DNA of 64,000 bases from Bacillus velezensis (GTDB lineage Bacteria; Bacillota; Bacilli; Bacillales; Bacillaceae), in the NCBI RefSeq assembly GCF_001461825.1, contig NZ_LLZC01000019.1, positions 832,418 through 896,417 of the forward strand, given 5' to 3'. The notes beneath the pieces are model-generated. The model was not told the origin of the DNA. It ran no database searches and was given only the letters and a program-made list of their open reading frames with translations. Below, one piece after another: positions 30,780 through 40,977 of this stretch. The first letter of the stretch is position 1. The number at the start of each line of letters is the position of its first letter. Both the position numbers and the translations under genes were made by a program.

Positions 30780-31244
30780 TTATTTTCCGTTTTTCACTGC
30801 ACAGCCGTTTGCAAGCTTCGTTAAACTTTCCGCAAGCTTGCGCAGGTACTGCAGTTCAGCGGTATTGAGCTGCCGGTATAAGACCGCCGCTTTTTCGGCA
30901 TATTGAACAGCAGCTTTCTTTAGAAGTTCTTCCCCCTCTTCGGTTAACTGAATCATAACAACACGCCGGTCGTCGTGATAGTCGCTCCGAACCATTAGGC
31001 GGCGCTTATACAGAATATCGGTCATTCTCGTGACAGACGCCGGTTTCAGATCAAGCGACAAAGCCAGCCTTGAAAGCTGCGTGCTTTTGCTCTTATGTAT
31101 TTTGAACATCAGCAGATACTGCAGTACTGTAATATCAAAAGGTTCAAGAACTGTCTCCAGAATCATTTTCTGCTTTTTGTAAATCGATCTGGAAGTATCA
31201 AACAGTTGTTCAAAACTGAGCAAAGCGAGCTCTGATTCAATCAC
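30780..31244 (-). CDS. yhbI: YhbI, MarR-family repressor
   Basis: 154-residue winged-helix regulator: DNA-recognition helix in LSRLALSLDLKPASVTRMTDILYKR and wing RSDYHDDRRVVMIQLTEEGEE, the MarR hallmark. GTG start behind GAGGTG. First gene of the efflux cluster and its likely autorepressor; the AT-rich dyad around 31262-31300 is a candidate operator. Confidence 0.92.
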   Translation of the reverse strand: MIESELALLSFEQLFDTSRSIYKKQKMILETVLEPFDITVLQYLLMFKIHKSKSTQLSRLALSLDLKPASVTRMTDILYKRRLMVRSDYHDDRRVVMIQLTEEGEELLKKAAVQYAEKAAVLYRQLNTAELQYLRKLAESLTKLANGCAVKNGK

Positions 31245-31380
31245 CGTATTTTCACCTCATTCCCTTAATAATAGTTCACAAGATAAAATATTAATAAATG
31301 AAAGAAGGTTTGTAAAGAGAAAAGTTTCATTTTTTAAGGATTTTTTTTATGCCGTTTTTTCTCTTTATTTTTAATTTAAA

Positions 31381-31428
31381 AAAGCCGGGTGAAGAACCGC
31401 GGCCGCACGATTCTTCACTCGGCTTTAT
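31381..31428 (-). terminator. Terminator of yhbH
   Basis: Minus strand AAAGCCGAGTGAAGAA pairs with TTCTTCACCCGGCTTTTTT. Confidence 0.85.
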
Positions 31429-31430
31429 AT

Positions 31431-32609
31431 TTAATACGATGCTTTGCTTATACCGGCTTCCTCATTTTTAAAAAAGCTTTTCAGCGCTTGAAATACGTCT
31501 GATTTCTGTTTCAGGATGTAGTATTTAAATTTATCATCTTTGACATTTTTATAGGCGGACATGAGGGTGGAATGCCTGTTATATTGATTGACCTCACCGT
31601 AACAGAACAGATTCGATTTTTTCATGATGTCATTGACGAGCTTTACGCACCGGGCGTTATCCGAAGTCAGGTTATCTCCGTCTGAAAAATGAAACGGATA
31701 GATGTTGTAGCGGGCGGGGTCATATTTTTCATCAATTAATTCAAGAGACTTCCGGTAAACGGAGGAACAGATGGTGCCCCCGCTCTCGCCTTTCGAGAAA
31801 AAATCTTCTTCCGACACAACCTTCGCTTCCGTATGGTGGGCGATAAATTCGATATCAACCGTTTCATACTTTGTCCGTAAAAATCGTGTCATCCAAAAAA
31901 AGAAGCTCCTCGCCATATACTTTTCCCATACGCCCATCGAACCGCTTGTATCCATCATGGCTAAAACGACAGCTTTCGATTCCGGCTTCGTCACATCATT
32001 CCATGTTTTGTATTTCAGATCTTCCGGATAAATAGGGTAAAACGACGGCTTGCCTGTCATGGCGTTTCGTTTATAGGCCGACAGCATCGTCCTTTTCTTA
32101 TCGATATTCCCTGTCAGCCCGGTTTTCCGGATATCATTGAACTCGATATCGGTATGGACGATATTGTCCCTTTCCTTTTGCTGCAGATTCGGCAGTTCTA
32201 ATTCCTGAAACAGCGCTTCTTCCAGATCCATCAATGAAACTTCCGCTTCATAATAATCCTCGCCTGCCTGATCGCCGGCTCCCTGGCCTTTTCCGGCACC
32301 CTGCTTTTTATCTGCGCCGTCTCTTGCGACGACATCGCCGACTTCGCTGTCGCCGTCGCCTTGGCCGACATGTTTATTTTTATCATAGTTATAACGGATT
32401 TTATATTCATCAAGCGAACGAATCGGGATTTTCACAACATCTTTTCCGTTGGACATAATAATGCTTTCCTCAGTGACAAGGTCCGGAAGGTTGTTTTTTA
32501 TCGCTTCCTGTACTTTCTTTTGGTGGCGCTGCTGGTCGTCAAAGCCTTTGCGATGGAGGGACCAGTCTTCCTCTGAAATCAAAAAATTTCCGCTGTCATT
32601 ACGGGACAT
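31431..32609 (-). CDS. yhbH: YhbH/YeaH-family VWA-domain protein
   Basis: 392 residues; DUF444 family, always paired with PrkA. The von Willebrand A-like domain (about 200-385) has an intact MIDAS site DTSGSMG; the middle contains a Gly/Asp/Lys-rich linker (about 95-120). In B. subtilis it is a sporulation protein expressed in the mother cell. Lies 190 bp after prkA, behind that gene's hairpin. Confidence 0.92.
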   Translation of the reverse strand: MSRNDSGNFLISEEDWSLHRKGFDDQQRHQKKVQEAIKNNLPDLVTEESIIMSNGKDVVKIPIRSLDEYKIRYNYDKNKHVGQGDGDSEVGDVVARDGADKKQGAGKGQGAGDQAGEDYYEAEVSLMDLEEALFQELELPNLQQKERDNIVHTDIEFNDIRKTGLTGNIDKKRTMLSAYKRNAMTGKPSFYPIYPEDLKYKTWNDVTKPESKAVVLAMMDTSGSMGVWEKYMARSFFFWMTRFLRTKYETVDIEFIAHHTEAKVVSEEDFFSKGESGGTICSSVYRKSLELIDEKYDPARYNIYPFHFSDGDNLTSDNARCVKLVNDIMKKSNLFCYGEVNQYNRHSTLMSAYKNVKDDKFKYYILKQKSDVFQALKSFFKNEEAGISKASY

Positions 32610-32754
32610 GAATTCCCCTCCTTAACCGTTATGGTCGTTTTACATGTGTATTCCGGCTTGGTCCTGTTTATGAAACAAGTCCGGCGAAAAGATTTATTTT
32701 TATCTTATGCCGGCCGGACTCTCCAATTGACAAACAATTGCGAAAAACAGACAA

Positions 32755-32788
32755 AAGAACCCGTCCTTTTACAGACGGGCCTCTCAAT
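32755..32788 (-). terminator. Hairpin after prkA
   Basis: Minus strand CCCGTC tgtaaaag GACGGG TTCTTTT; may attenuate readthrough into yhbH. Confidence 0.7.
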
Positions 32789-32799
32789 GAAATCAAACA

Positions 32800-34695
32800 T
32801 CAGCGGTTTAACAAGCTTCCGACATACTTCAGCAGTTCATTAGCGCTAGTCGAATTATAGCCGTGTTCATCTATTAACCTTGCCACTACCTCATTGACCT
32901 TTTTAAGCTGCTGCTCATCCGGCGTTTTGGTGGAGGTCGTAATTTTCACCACATCTTTTAAGTCTGCGAACAGCTTTTTCTGAATCGCTTCGCGGAGTCT
33001 TTCGTGCGAATTATAGTCAAAGCGTTTTCCTTTTCTTGCATATGCGGATATGCGGATTAAGATTTCTTCGCGGAACGCTTTTTTCGCGTTTTCTGAAATG
33101 CCGATCTGCTCTTCAATGGATCTCATCAGTTTTTCGTCAGGATTCATTTCTTCACCCGTCAGCGGATCGCGGAGCTTATTTTTATTGCAGTACGCTTCCA
33201 CATTATCTAAATAATTGTCCATGAGAGTTTTCGCGGATTCTTCATATGAATAGACGAACGCCTTCTGCACTTCCTTTTTGGCGATATCATCGTACTCTTT
33301 CCTGGCGGCGGAAATAAAATTCATATACCGCTCTTTGTCCTCGGCGGAGATGGACGGATGCTGGTCGAGTCCTTCTTTTAAGGAACGCAGCACATCAAGC
33401 GAATTGATCGATTCCATATTTTTTCTGATAATCGTTGAGGAAATGCGGTTGATGACATAACGCGGGTCAATTCCGCTCATTCCTTCATCATGAAATTCCT
33501 TCTTCATATCCTCAAGATCAACGGAATTGTAACCTTCAACGCTTTCTCCGTCATAGAGCCTCATTTTTTTGACGAGATCAATATCAGAGCGGTTCGGTTC
33601 CTTCAGCCTGGTCAAAATAGAAAACATCGCGGCCACTTTTAATGTATGGGGGGCGATGTGTACGTCAGAAACATCACTTTCAGAAATCATTTTTTCATAA
33701 ATCCGTTCTTCCTCTGACACCTTTAAATTATAAGGAACAGGCATCACGATGATCCTGGAGTGAAGGGCTTCATTTTTCTTATTGGCAATAAACGAGCGGT
33801 ACTCCGTTTCGTTCGTATGCGCAACAACCAATTCGTCGGCTGAGATGAGCGCAAACCGTCCGGCTTTGAAATTGCCTTCCTGCGTGAGTGACAGAAGATG
33901 CCACAGAAATTTTTCATCGCATTTCAGCATTTCCTGAAACTCCATCATTCCGCGGTTCGCTTTATTTAATTCACCGTCAAACCGATAAGCGCGCGGATCT
34001 GATTCTGAGCCGTATTCGGCAATCGTTGAAAAATCAATACTCCCCGTCAAGTCGGCGATATCTTGTGATTTCGGGTCAGACGGGCTGAAGGTTCCGATTC
34101 CGGTACGTTTATCCTCCGAGAAGAATATACGTTCAACCTTTACATCCTCAATTCTGCCGCCGTATTCTTCTTCAAGCCGCATGACATTAAGCGGAGAAAG
34201 GCTGCCCTCAATTCTGATGCCGTATTCTCTGTAGAAGTCGTCGCGCAGATGATGGGGAATGAGATGGAGAGGATCTTCATGCATCGGGCAGCCTTTAATG
34301 GCGTAAACAGCGCCGTTGTCTGTCAATGAGTAGGCTTCAAGCCCTTTTTTCAGCATGGTGACAAGAGTTGACTTTCCGCCGCTGACGGGTCCCATCAATA
34401 GTAAAATCCGTTTTCTTACATCGAGCCGCTTGGCAGCCGGGTGAAAGTATTCCTCCACGAGCCGTTCCAGAGATTCCTCAAGGCCGAACAGCTCCCTCGA
34501 GAAAAAGCTGTATGTCTTTTTACCGTCATCCTCCTCGATTCCGCTGTCTTTTATCATATTAAAAACGCGAGAATGAGCAGACTGCGCGACCAATGGATTT
34601 TCTTTTATGATCTCCAAATAATCAGCGAACGTCCCTTCCCATTTGAGACGCTGCTCTTCCTCTCTGTACTTTTCAATTTTCTTTAATATATCCAT
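32800..34695 (-). CDS. prkA: PrkA, AAA+ serine protein kinase/regulator
   Basis: 631 residues from ATG 34695 (GAGGAGG, 5 nt); the track frame from 34713 adds six residues without SD. N-terminal AAA+ domain with Walker A GPVSGGKST near residue 104, and the C-terminal PrkA kinase-like domain (about 380-625). Cytoplasmic, tied to sporulation and stress through SpoVR/YhbH partners in other bacteria. Length matches the family exactly. Confidence 0.95.
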   Translation of the reverse strand: MDILKKIEKYREEEQRLKWEGTFADYLEIIKENPLVAQSAHSRVFNMIKDSGIEEDDGKKTYSFFSRELFGLEESLERLVEEYFHPAAKRLDVRKRILLLMGPVSGGKSTLVTMLKKGLEAYSLTDNGAVYAIKGCPMHEDPLHLIPHHLRDDFYREYGIRIEGSLSPLNVMRLEEEYGGRIEDVKVERIFFSEDKRTGIGTFSPSDPKSQDIADLTGSIDFSTIAEYGSESDPRAYRFDGELNKANRGMMEFQEMLKCDEKFLWHLLSLTQEGNFKAGRFALISADELVVAHTNETEYRSFIANKKNEALHSRIIVMPVPYNLKVSEEERIYEKMISESDVSDVHIAPHTLKVAAMFSILTRLKEPNRSDIDLVKKMRLYDGESVEGYNSVDLEDMKKEFHDEGMSGIDPRYVINRISSTIIRKNMESINSLDVLRSLKEGLDQHPSISAEDKERYMNFISAARKEYDDIAKKEVQKAFVYSYEESAKTLMDNYLDNVEAYCNKNKLRDPLTGEEMNPDEKLMRSIEEQIGISENAKKAFREEILIRISAYARKGKRFDYNSHERLREAIQKKLFADLKDVVKITTSTKTPDEQQLKKVNEVVARLIDEHGYNSTSANELLKYVGSLLNR

Positions 34696-34907
34696 AAGAA
34701 CCTCCTCTATCATGGTTAATGCACTAGAAATAAGGTACTTTGTTACAATCTATGCGGTGACGTGATAATACATGCTTTTCGTTTCTTAAAAATAAAGACG
34801 TTATAAGGCCGTCATTGACAAGGGTCCGGTGCACCGTTCATAATGAAAGAAATACAGTTTCATCCAGACTCGGACATCAAATGGAAAAGCAAAGAGGAGG
34901 AGAAATG

Positions 34908-34997
34908 ATGAAAACGATCATTTTACTTGGGGTCATTCTCACTTTTTTAGTATCCATTTTTACGGCGGGTTACGACAGCAAACCTGAAAACAAATAA
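34908..34997 (+). CDS. 29-residue single-pass membrane peptide
   Basis: ATG 34908 follows GAGGAGGAG closely (ATG 34905 is the alternative). The peptide is one hydrophobic helix (IILLGVILTFLVSIFTAGY) with a polar tail DSKPENK, and a terminator follows within 5 bp. SD, helix and terminator together argue for a real gene. It is divergent from prkA. No homologue recognised; sporulation or membrane-stress roles are guesses. Confidence 0.65.
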   Translation: MKTIILLGVILTFLVSIFTAGYDSKPENK

Positions 34998-34999
34998 CG

Positions 35000-35037
35000 G
35001 CAAAAGGGTGCTCTTCATAAAGAGCACCCTTTCCTGT
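35000..35037. terminator. Bidirectional terminator, small peptide gene / yhbF
   Basis: AAAGGGTGCTCTT cataa AGAGCACCCTTT. Confidence 0.88.
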
Positions 35038-35053
35038 ACAACATAACAATGTT

Positions 35054-35764
35054 TCATATTTGAATACGTTCTTGGACAATTGATTTTTCATGAGATTTGC
35101 AGCTTGTTTGATACTCGATTTTTCCGATTTTGCAGCCCGGGCCTATTTCCACATGCTTTCCTCTGACGATGTCCGCTTCCGTGTATTCGAGGTAAATTGC
35201 GTCTCCTTCGATCAATTCAGCAGAAAGCGTGCCGGCTTTCCGTTTAAGAAAACCGGGTTTCCGTCTGACGGTGATCGATGTGCCGCCGATTTCTTTCACA
35301 CGGCTTCGGTCATAACGCAAATGGATGTTTACGTCCCCCGCGTTTAACAATCCCGCCACATTGATACATCCTGTTACATGAAGCAGCTCCGTCTCGCAAT
35401 CGCCGCCGACGGTGAGACTGCCTTTTATATGACACTGCTCTCCCGCGGCCCCGCCGCCAATTTCAGCAAGTCCTTTCAGCCTCATCGTGGCGAAACGCAC
35501 GGAGCCGCCGACTTTCAATGTGCCCATCACATTTGCTGAACGTGCTGATAAATCTCCTGCAACTTCATGCTCTCCGAAAATTTTCAGCCTGTTGATCTCG
35601 GCATCTCCGAGAAAAAGTCCCGTACCGAATATCCGGCAGCGTTCGCTTTGAAGTCCTTCGCCGACAGTTCCTTCCCCTTTAATGCTTACATTTTGGTAGG
35701 AACCGCCGGAGGCGTGTCCGGCTCCGTACATTTTTAAATGACTCAATTTTTTTGTCGTTTCCAT
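35054..35764 (-). CDS. yhbF: YhbF, bactofilin-like polymer-forming protein
   Basis: 236 residues; right-handed beta-helix of the bactofilin/DUF583 type, visible as repeated V.G...GG...I.G.....G steps (e.g. VKGLAEIGGGAAGEQCHIKGSLTVGG). No membrane segment. Cytoskeletal-type polymer of unknown role; paralogous to yhbE, 11 bp upstream. Confidence 0.9.
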   Translation of the reverse strand: METTKKLSHLKMYGAGHASGGSYQNVSIKGEGTVGEGLQSERCRIFGTGLFLGDAEINRLKIFGEHEVAGDLSARSANVMGTLKVGGSVRFATMRLKGLAEIGGGAAGEQCHIKGSLTVGGDCETELLHVTGCINVAGLLNAGDVNIHLRYDRSRVKEIGGTSITVRRKPGFLKRKAGTLSAELIEGDAIYLEYTEADIVRGKHVEIGPGCKIGKIEYQTSCKSHEKSIVQERIQI

Positions 35765-35775
35765 CGCAGCTCCTC

Positions 35776-36489
35776 CTATCGTTTCACGACTTTGTTAACC
35801 AAAGCGGAAGGATCACATGTAAAATCGCCGCTGTATTCCACCGTCCCAATGGTGCAGCCCGCGCCGATCCGCACATGATTTCCGCGGACTGTCTTCGCGT
35901 TCGTGTCCGCCAATTCAATGATGTCACCCTCAATCAGCTCTGCTGTCAGCACCGGGGCCGGCATCAGCTTAAAACGCGTAAGCACGCTCTTTCTGCTCAT
36001 CACTTTCAAATGGCGGCAGCCGATTTCTTTCACCCGGCTTTCTCCCGCCGCCAGCTTAATACTGACTTCATCGGCATTCAGCAGGCCGCCGATCTTGCAT
36101 TTGCCTTCCGAACGGAACGTCTCTGTCTCGCAATCGCCTTCAATCCCGGCTTTCCCGGATATGAAAATATCATCAGCTTTCACACCGCCGCCGAAAGATG
36201 AAAATCCCGCGACGTTCAGCCGCTCCGTTTTGACATCATCTTTAATGACACCCGTTCCGTTGATACGGATGGATTCAGCTTCGGCGCTGCCGGAAATTTT
36301 CCCCGAACCGCTGATCGTCAGCGTTTGCGTCTTGACATGTCCGTCTGTTTTTCCGCTGCCGTTAAACAAAAGGCTCGTGCACTCCACATCACCTGACACC
36401 GTGCCGCTTCCGTTGATCTCCACTGTATGAAAACGGCCTCCTTTTGAACTTCCTGAACCGTTGATGACTAATTTATCTGTTACTTCCAT
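35776..36489 (-). CDS. yhbE: YhbE, bactofilin-like polymer-forming protein
   Basis: 237 residues from ATG 36489 (AGGAGG, 7 nt). Beta-helical bactofilin with NGSG steps ([48 protein letters not shown]). Overlaps the yhbD stop by 10 bp, so translation is coupled. Paralogue of YhbF; the pair probably copolymerises. Confidence 0.9.
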   Translation of the reverse strand: MEVTDKLVINGSGSSKGGRFHTVEINGSGTVSGDVECTSLLFNGSGKTDGHVKTQTLTISGSGKISGSAEAESIRINGTGVIKDDVKTERLNVAGFSSFGGGVKADDIFISGKAGIEGDCETETFRSEGKCKIGGLLNADEVSIKLAAGESRVKEIGCRHLKVMSRKSVLTRFKLMPAPVLTAELIEGDIIELADTNAKTVRGNHVRIGAGCTIGTVEYSGDFTCDPSALVNKVVKR

Positions 36490-37112
36490 TGATGGTCCTC
36501 CTGCATCCATTTCGTTTTTAATTCTTCCGATGCCGCAGCAAGCGCCACCCGTTCAACCACTTTGACAGTCGGTTCAAACAAAATATGTTCCGCGTCTGCG
36601 ATGAAGCACGTCGTTACGCCAAGCTTTCGGAGCATGACAAGCTCCGTATTCGCTTTCAGCTCGGAAGCCTCATACGTTTTCAGCACCCCTGCCGCCAATT
36701 TTCCTTCCTCAAGGCTGATATTGCCCGATTGCAAAAGCCCTTCAAGCACATATAAAGACAGCAGCGCGCGGGACGTGAATGTCACGCCGTCTTCGCCATA
36801 AACTTGCAGCGCGGCTTTTGAAATCAGTCCCTTTTGAAGCAGTTCCGCAGACGTTATATTGACATCAGTCATTTGCGGAGACAGCATTTCTCTCATTTCA
36901 TCCAGAGACAGATTTTCTTTCATTTTCTGTATTTTTGAGATGCGTTTTAATATTTCCGCTCTCGGAAAAAATGTTTCCTGGCCTGTAAACGTCGATTTTC
37001 GGATAAACCATTCTTCAGGAATTAAATTTTTCCGTTTCCACCGGTACAGCTGCCCGTATGAAATTGATGTTTCTTCCAGCAATTCTTTTTTAGAAATCAG
37101 TTGCTCCTCCAT
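36480..37112 (-). CDS. yhbD: YhbD, MerR-like HTH protein (DUF4004)
   Basis: 210 residues from ATG 37112 (AAGGAG, 8 nt); the longer frame to 37217 has no SD. N-terminal MerR-type helix-turn-helix ([30 protein letters not shown]), then a helical domain of unknown ligand. First gene of yhbDEF and probably its regulator. Confidence 0.85.
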   Translation of the reverse strand: MEEQLISKKELLEETSISYGQLYRWKRKNLIPEEWFIRKSTFTGQETFFPRAEILKRISKIQKMKENLSLDEMREMLSPQMTDVNITSAELLQKGLISKAALQVYGEDGVTFTSRALLSLYVLEGLLQSGNISLEEGKLAAGVLKTYEASELKANTELVMLRKLGVTTCFIADAEHILFEPTVKVVERVALAAASEELKTKWMQEDHQWK

Positions 37113-37218
37113 GAATCCAGCTCCTTCGATGAATGTATTGTAACATAACACTGTTACGTTGTTAAGCCTGAAAATATAAAAATGCCGTGAACCGCTGCTG
37201 CCCGTCTTTTTATTCAAT

Positions 37219-37248
37219 AAAAAAACGCCCGGATGCGGGCGTTTTTTC
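37219..37248 (-). terminator. Terminator of trmL
   Basis: Minus strand AACGCCCGCATCCGGGCGTT with T-run. Confidence 0.88.
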
Positions 37249-37722
37249 TCACGTCAAATCTCTGTAATTTTGCTGGCGCAGCGCTTCATATACAAGAATC
37301 GCGGCCGTGTTGGACAGGTTTAATGATCTCACATGCTCGGTCATCGGCAGACGCAGGCAGCGGTCCATATTGTTTTCGATCAATTCTTTCGGAAGTCCGC
37401 TCGTTTCTCTGCCGAATACGAAGAAAAAGTCTTCCTCCGTATTTGAGTAATCAAATGATGTGTGCGGCTTTTGGCCGAATTTTGTAATGAAGAAAAACTT
37501 TCCGTTCTCATATGCCTCAAATAATTCTTCCAATGAATCATGATATACGACGTTGACGAACTCCCAATAATCGAGTCCGGCGCGCTTCAGCATTTTATCA
37601 TCGGTTGAGAATCCGAGCGGGCGGATCAAATGAAGCGTTGTGTCTGTTGCCGCACAAGTACGTGCGATATTTCCCGTATTGGCCGGGATTTCGGGTTGAT
37701 ATAAAACGACATGTAATGCCAC
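37249..37722 (-). CDS. trmL: tRNA (cytidine/uridine-34-2'-O)-methyltransferase TrmL (CspR)
   Basis: 157-residue SPOUT methyltransferase modifying wobble position 34 of tRNA-Leu. The knot region has FGRETSGLP, and [16 protein letters not shown] is the SAM-binding loop. Start GTG 37722 (behind AGAGGTG); the GTG at 37731 is part of the SD. It modifies tRNA-Leu isoacceptors such as the CAA species encoded at 62099-62180. Confidence 0.95.
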   Translation of the reverse strand: MALHVVLYQPEIPANTGNIARTCAATDTTLHLIRPLGFSTDDKMLKRAGLDYWEFVNVVYHDSLEELFEAYENGKFFFITKFGQKPHTSFDYSNTEEDFFFVFGRETSGLPKELIENNMDRCLRLPMTEHVRSLNLSNTAAILVYEALRQQNYRDLT

Positions 37723-37767
37723 GATGTTCACCTCTGTTTTTTATTCCGCCCACCATTATATCATTAA

Positions 37768-38679
37768 TTACTCTTTTGTCGTATCATCCGTAATATGAAA
37801 AAACGCATATCTGATGGAAGGAGTATACGCCGTTGAATCCTCATATGACCAATATCTCATTCTGCTGTCATACGTTTGGGCATTGACAAGCGGCATATTG
37901 CTTTTATCTTTCGCGACCACGATCGCCGTATGATTAAAACGGCCGTCTCCTTCAAAATCATAGCAAATGATATCTCCGGGCATCAGTTCTTCAGCTCTTG
38001 ATACTTGCACCGCGCGAAGCCCTGCCTTGGATTGGGCCAGATACATCTTCATCGAATGCGCGACCGTCCAGCTGTAGCTCCACGAGCTTGCCTTCATCCA
38101 CCAGCCTGAGCCTCTGTTCGGATGCCCCCGCATCGGTGCTTTTCCGGCATGTAAACATTGGGAAATAAAATTGGTGCAATTATCGCTGAAATTTTTATAA
38201 GCGGGATTTCGTTTATTCCAAAACTTCTCCGCGTACTGCACGGCAGCCAGACGGTCATATTGAAACGCCCGCCCGAAATCCTCCCGTTCACTCCGCTCAT
38301 ATTCAATTACGCTGTTTCCGTCAGAAAATCCCGCCGGTTTTTTCTTTACTTCCCGGTCTTTAATCAAAAGCTGATCATAGAGAAATGCAGTCCGTTCCTC
38401 AATCTGCTCTTCTAAGTAAAGGTGTCCGTCATGCTCCTTGCACAAATATTCGAAATGAATCGTGTACATGACGCATAACGTGCCGTCGTCCTCAAGGCTG
38501 CTTTTGACGATGACGGCTTTTGCCTTCGCTTTCACGATGTCAACTTTCCGTTTTTTAAACAGCTCTTTTTTTCTCGTCAGGACCTCAAGATCGCCGGGCT
38601 GCCCATTCTGCCTCATCTCGGTTCCGTTGATTAAATAATGAAGCCGGGCCTCCGCTAAATCTTCAATAATATGCTTCAA
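37768..38679 (-). CDS. yhbB: YhbB, putative amidase-domain (Amidase_6) protein
   Basis: 303 residues from TTG 38679 (GGTGG 9 nt upstream); GTG 38688 is the alternative, and the frame to 38718 enters the queG terminator. The C-terminal half (about 145-295) is an Amidase_6/CHAP-like papain fold with Cys in FSDNCTNFISQCL and His in RFNHTAIV. No signal peptide is visible despite the wall-enzyme-like domain. Function unknown. Confidence 0.8.
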   Translation of the reverse strand: MKHIIEDLAEARLHYLINGTEMRQNGQPGDLEVLTRKKELFKKRKVDIVKAKAKAVIVKSSLEDDGTLCVMYTIHFEYLCKEHDGHLYLEEQIEERTAFLYDQLLIKDREVKKKPAGFSDGNSVIEYERSEREDFGRAFQYDRLAAVQYAEKFWNKRNPAYKNFSDNCTNFISQCLHAGKAPMRGHPNRGSGWWMKASSWSYSWTVAHSMKMYLAQSKAGLRAVQVSRAEELMPGDIICYDFEGDGRFNHTAIVVAKDKSNMPLVNAQTYDSRMRYWSYEDSTAYTPSIRYAFFHITDDTTKE

Positions 38680-38706
38680 GCGCTCCACCCACCATACTGT
38701 TTTATA

Positions 38707-38744
38707 AAGAAAAAACACTTGAACTCAGGTCAAGTGCTTTTTCT
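38707..38744 (-). terminator. Terminator of queG
   Basis: Minus strand AAGCACTTGACC...AAGTGCTTTTTT-type hairpin (AGCACTTGA cctgag TTCAAGTGTT) followed by T-run. Confidence 0.75.
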
Positions 38745-38755
38745 CTATACATATG

Positions 38756-39916
38756 TCAGGACCGGCCGGTTTTAGTCTTATCAGAAACCGATAACAGCTC
38801 CAGTCCCTTTTCAATTTCCCGTATGGCTTCCTCATCCTGCTCCTTTTGAAGCGCTTTTTCTAATTCCTCCGCATAATCAGGATCACCGATTTTCCCGATG
38901 GCCCAGGCGGCCGTACCCCTGATGACGGGGCGCGGATCTTGGTGCATCAAGGCCGTTAATTCCGGAAGAGACGAGGCATCTTTAAAATGAGCCAAAGCTA
39001 AAATCGCATTCCGCTGTATCGGCTTCTTGCCGCGCCATGATCCCGATACATGTCCGAATTTTTCTTTGAATTCGCGGTTGCTTATGGTCAAAAGCGGCTT
39101 TAACAGCGGCTTTGCGATTTCCGGATCAGGCTCCATCTGCGGATGAAGATGAAAATCTTTCCCCTTATTAATCGGACAGACCGTCTGGCACGTGTCACAG
39201 CCATACAGACGGTTTCCGATTTTCGTGCGGAACTCATCCGGCAAAAATCCCTTTGTCTGGGTCAGGAACGAAATACAGCGCTGGGCGTTAAGCTGTCCGG
39301 GATTGACGAGCGCGCCGGTCGGACACGCGTCTAAACATTTTGTGCAAGTACCGCACATATCTTCAATCGGCACATCCGGTTCAAAGGGCAGATTGGTGAT
39401 CATTTCAGCCAGATAGACGTAAGAGCCGTATTCAGGCGTGGTGATCATGCAGTTTTTGGCGCTGAAGCCGATTCCCGCCCGTTCAGCCACGGCCCTGTCG
39501 GACAATTCCCCCGTATCCACCATTGACTTTGTGCGGATATCCTCATGTTTGCTTTGGAGAAAATTCTCCAGCAGATCAAGCTTTTCGCGCAGCACGTCAT
39601 GATAATCCTTCCCCCAGGAAGCTCTGCAAAAAATGCCGCGCCGCCCGTCCCTCGTGCTCCTCGGCGCATCTTTCATTTTGGAAGGATAAGCAAGGGCGAT
39701 GGCGACGATCGATTTGGCTTTCGGGAGGAGCAAAGACGGAGTAACCCGTTTTTCAATATCCGGCTCTTCAAACCCGGATAAATAGCCGAGTGATTCCTGA
39801 AGAATCAGCCGGTCCCGCAGACTGTCGAACGTATCAGCCGTCGTAAACCCGATTTTGTCAACTCCGATGCTTTTGGCGTATTCGATTAATTCCTCTTTCA
39901 GTTTATGAATATTCAT
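38756..39916 (-). CDS. queG: Epoxyqueuosine reductase QueG
   Basis: Cobalamin and Fe-S enzyme that performs the last step of queuosine synthesis, reducing epoxyqueuosine in tRNA. 386 residues. Two 4Fe-4S clusters are visible (CGTCTKCLDACP and CDTCQTVCP), with an N-terminal cobalamin-binding domain and C-terminal HEAT repeats (about 290-370). ATG 39916; a GTG at 39925 sits closer to the AAGGAGG. Confidence 0.96.
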   Translation of the reverse strand: MNIHKLKEELIEYAKSIGVDKIGFTTADTFDSLRDRLILQESLGYLSGFEEPDIEKRVTPSLLLPKAKSIVAIALAYPSKMKDAPRSTRDGRRGIFCRASWGKDYHDVLREKLDLLENFLQSKHEDIRTKSMVDTGELSDRAVAERAGIGFSAKNCMITTPEYGSYVYLAEMITNLPFEPDVPIEDMCGTCTKCLDACPTGALVNPGQLNAQRCISFLTQTKGFLPDEFRTKIGNRLYGCDTCQTVCPINKGKDFHLHPQMEPDPEIAKPLLKPLLTISNREFKEKFGHVSGSWRGKKPIQRNAILALAHFKDASSLPELTALMHQDPRPVIRGTAAWAIGKIGDPDYAEELEKALQKEQDEEAIREIEKGLELLSVSDKTKTGRS

Positions 39917-40000
39917 TTTTTGCACAGCCTCCTTTCTTTGTGATCAGGCTCCCGCACAGGTATAATAGAGTTTTATCATCCCGAAATGGAGTGAACACAC

Positions 40001-40624
40001 TTGAACATCAGTTTAGATCCACTTATTGCTGAACGGGTGCCGGGGATCAAAGCGGCAGCCGTCTTATATGAACAGATCGAAGTCGGGCCTGCTCCGCAAA
40101 TGCTGAAAGGCCGCCTCCGTTTATTTCAAGAATCTCTTTACTTTGATTATGCTGACGGCGGTATAGAAGAGCAGCCTTTTGTAAAAGAGTGGGCGCGTAT
40201 AATGGAACAGCTCAGTCCCGCCTTTTCAGGACAAAAAACGCCGATGGAGCTTATGCTCGGCGATATTTCCCGGGAACGATTCATTGAAAGTGTGAATTCA
40301 GCCCATGATACCATACTTTTTTTCTCCTTGAAATATTCATTGCCTATCATGGCGTATGACGCCGCAGAAATAGATGAACCGATTTCGATTACGATCGGAG
40401 AAAAAGAAAGCGTACTGTCCTTCTCTGGACCGGACGGCGTTTTCGGCGATTTCACCGGACATATCAATACCCGACCGGTCACGCCCGGCACAAAGAAAAT
40501 GCTGCAGCTGATCTTTTTCCCGCCTTCATTTCATGCCGACGCGGCGGATGAGCTGCTATCATCCTTAACCAAAATGTTTGAACAAATTCACGGAGGCACG
40601 CATACCGTCTCTTGGCTTTCATAA
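40001..40624 (+). CDS. B3/B4-domain-like hypothetical protein
   Basis: 207 residues, TTG start behind GGAGTGA. The middle and C-terminal part, with ESVNSAHDTILFFSLKYSLP then IMAYDAAEI and a late TPGTKKMLQLIF, resembles the B3/B4 tRNA-binding domain of phenylalanyl-tRNA synthetase beta subunits, which also occurs as stand-alone proteins. No catalytic residue is obvious. Own terminator follows. Domain assignment is by eye; function unknown. Confidence 0.7.
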   Translation: MNISLDPLIAERVPGIKAAAVLYEQIEVGPAPQMLKGRLRLFQESLYFDYADGGIEEQPFVKEWARIMEQLSPAFSGQKTPMELMLGDISRERFIESVNSAHDTILFFSLKYSLPIMAYDAAEIDEPISITIGEKESVLSFSGPDGVFGDFTGHINTRPVTPGTKKMLQLIFFPPSFHADAADELLSSLTKMFEQIHGGTHTVSWLS

Positions 40625-40650
40625 AAAGACACGCCTTTCGTGTCTTTTTT
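40622..40650. terminator. Terminator after the B3/B4-like gene
   Basis: AAAAAGACACG cctt CGTGTCTTTTTT. Confidence 0.88.
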
Positions 40651-40654
40651 CACA

Positions 40655-40705
40655 TAAAAAAACGCAATACTTCGTTTATCAGAGAAACGAAACACTGCGT
40701 TAATA
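40655..40705 (-). terminator. Terminator of tRNA-Gly
   Basis: Minus strand AACGCAGTGTTTCGTTT pairs with AAACGAAGTATTGCGTT, followed by T6. Confidence 0.85.
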
Positions 40706-40714
40706 ACGTATGTA

Positions 40715-40788
40715 TGGAGCGGGTGATGAGAATCGAACTCACGACATCAGCTTGGAAGGCTGAGGTTTTACCACTAAACTACACCCGC
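40715..40788 (-). tRNA. tRNA-Gly (UCC)
   Basis: 74 nt with encoded CCA. Acceptor GCGGGTG/CACCCGC, anticodon TCC in CTTCCAA, T-loop GTTCGATTC. Stand-alone gene (trnSL-Gly position in B. subtilis) with its own terminator. Confidence 0.95.
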
Positions 40789-40977
40789 ATCAAAATTCTT
40801 TTTGTCAGTACCGCTTTGACGTTTCTAATATTACATGTTTATTTTTTTTTCGTCAAGGGAATGTTAAAAAATTTGTCGAAAAAAATTCTTTTTTTGTCCA
40901 CATGTTAAGTTGGGTTTACATTTTGTTAAGAATTTCATACAATACGAAAAAGAAGAAAACTTGAGGTATGCGTGATG

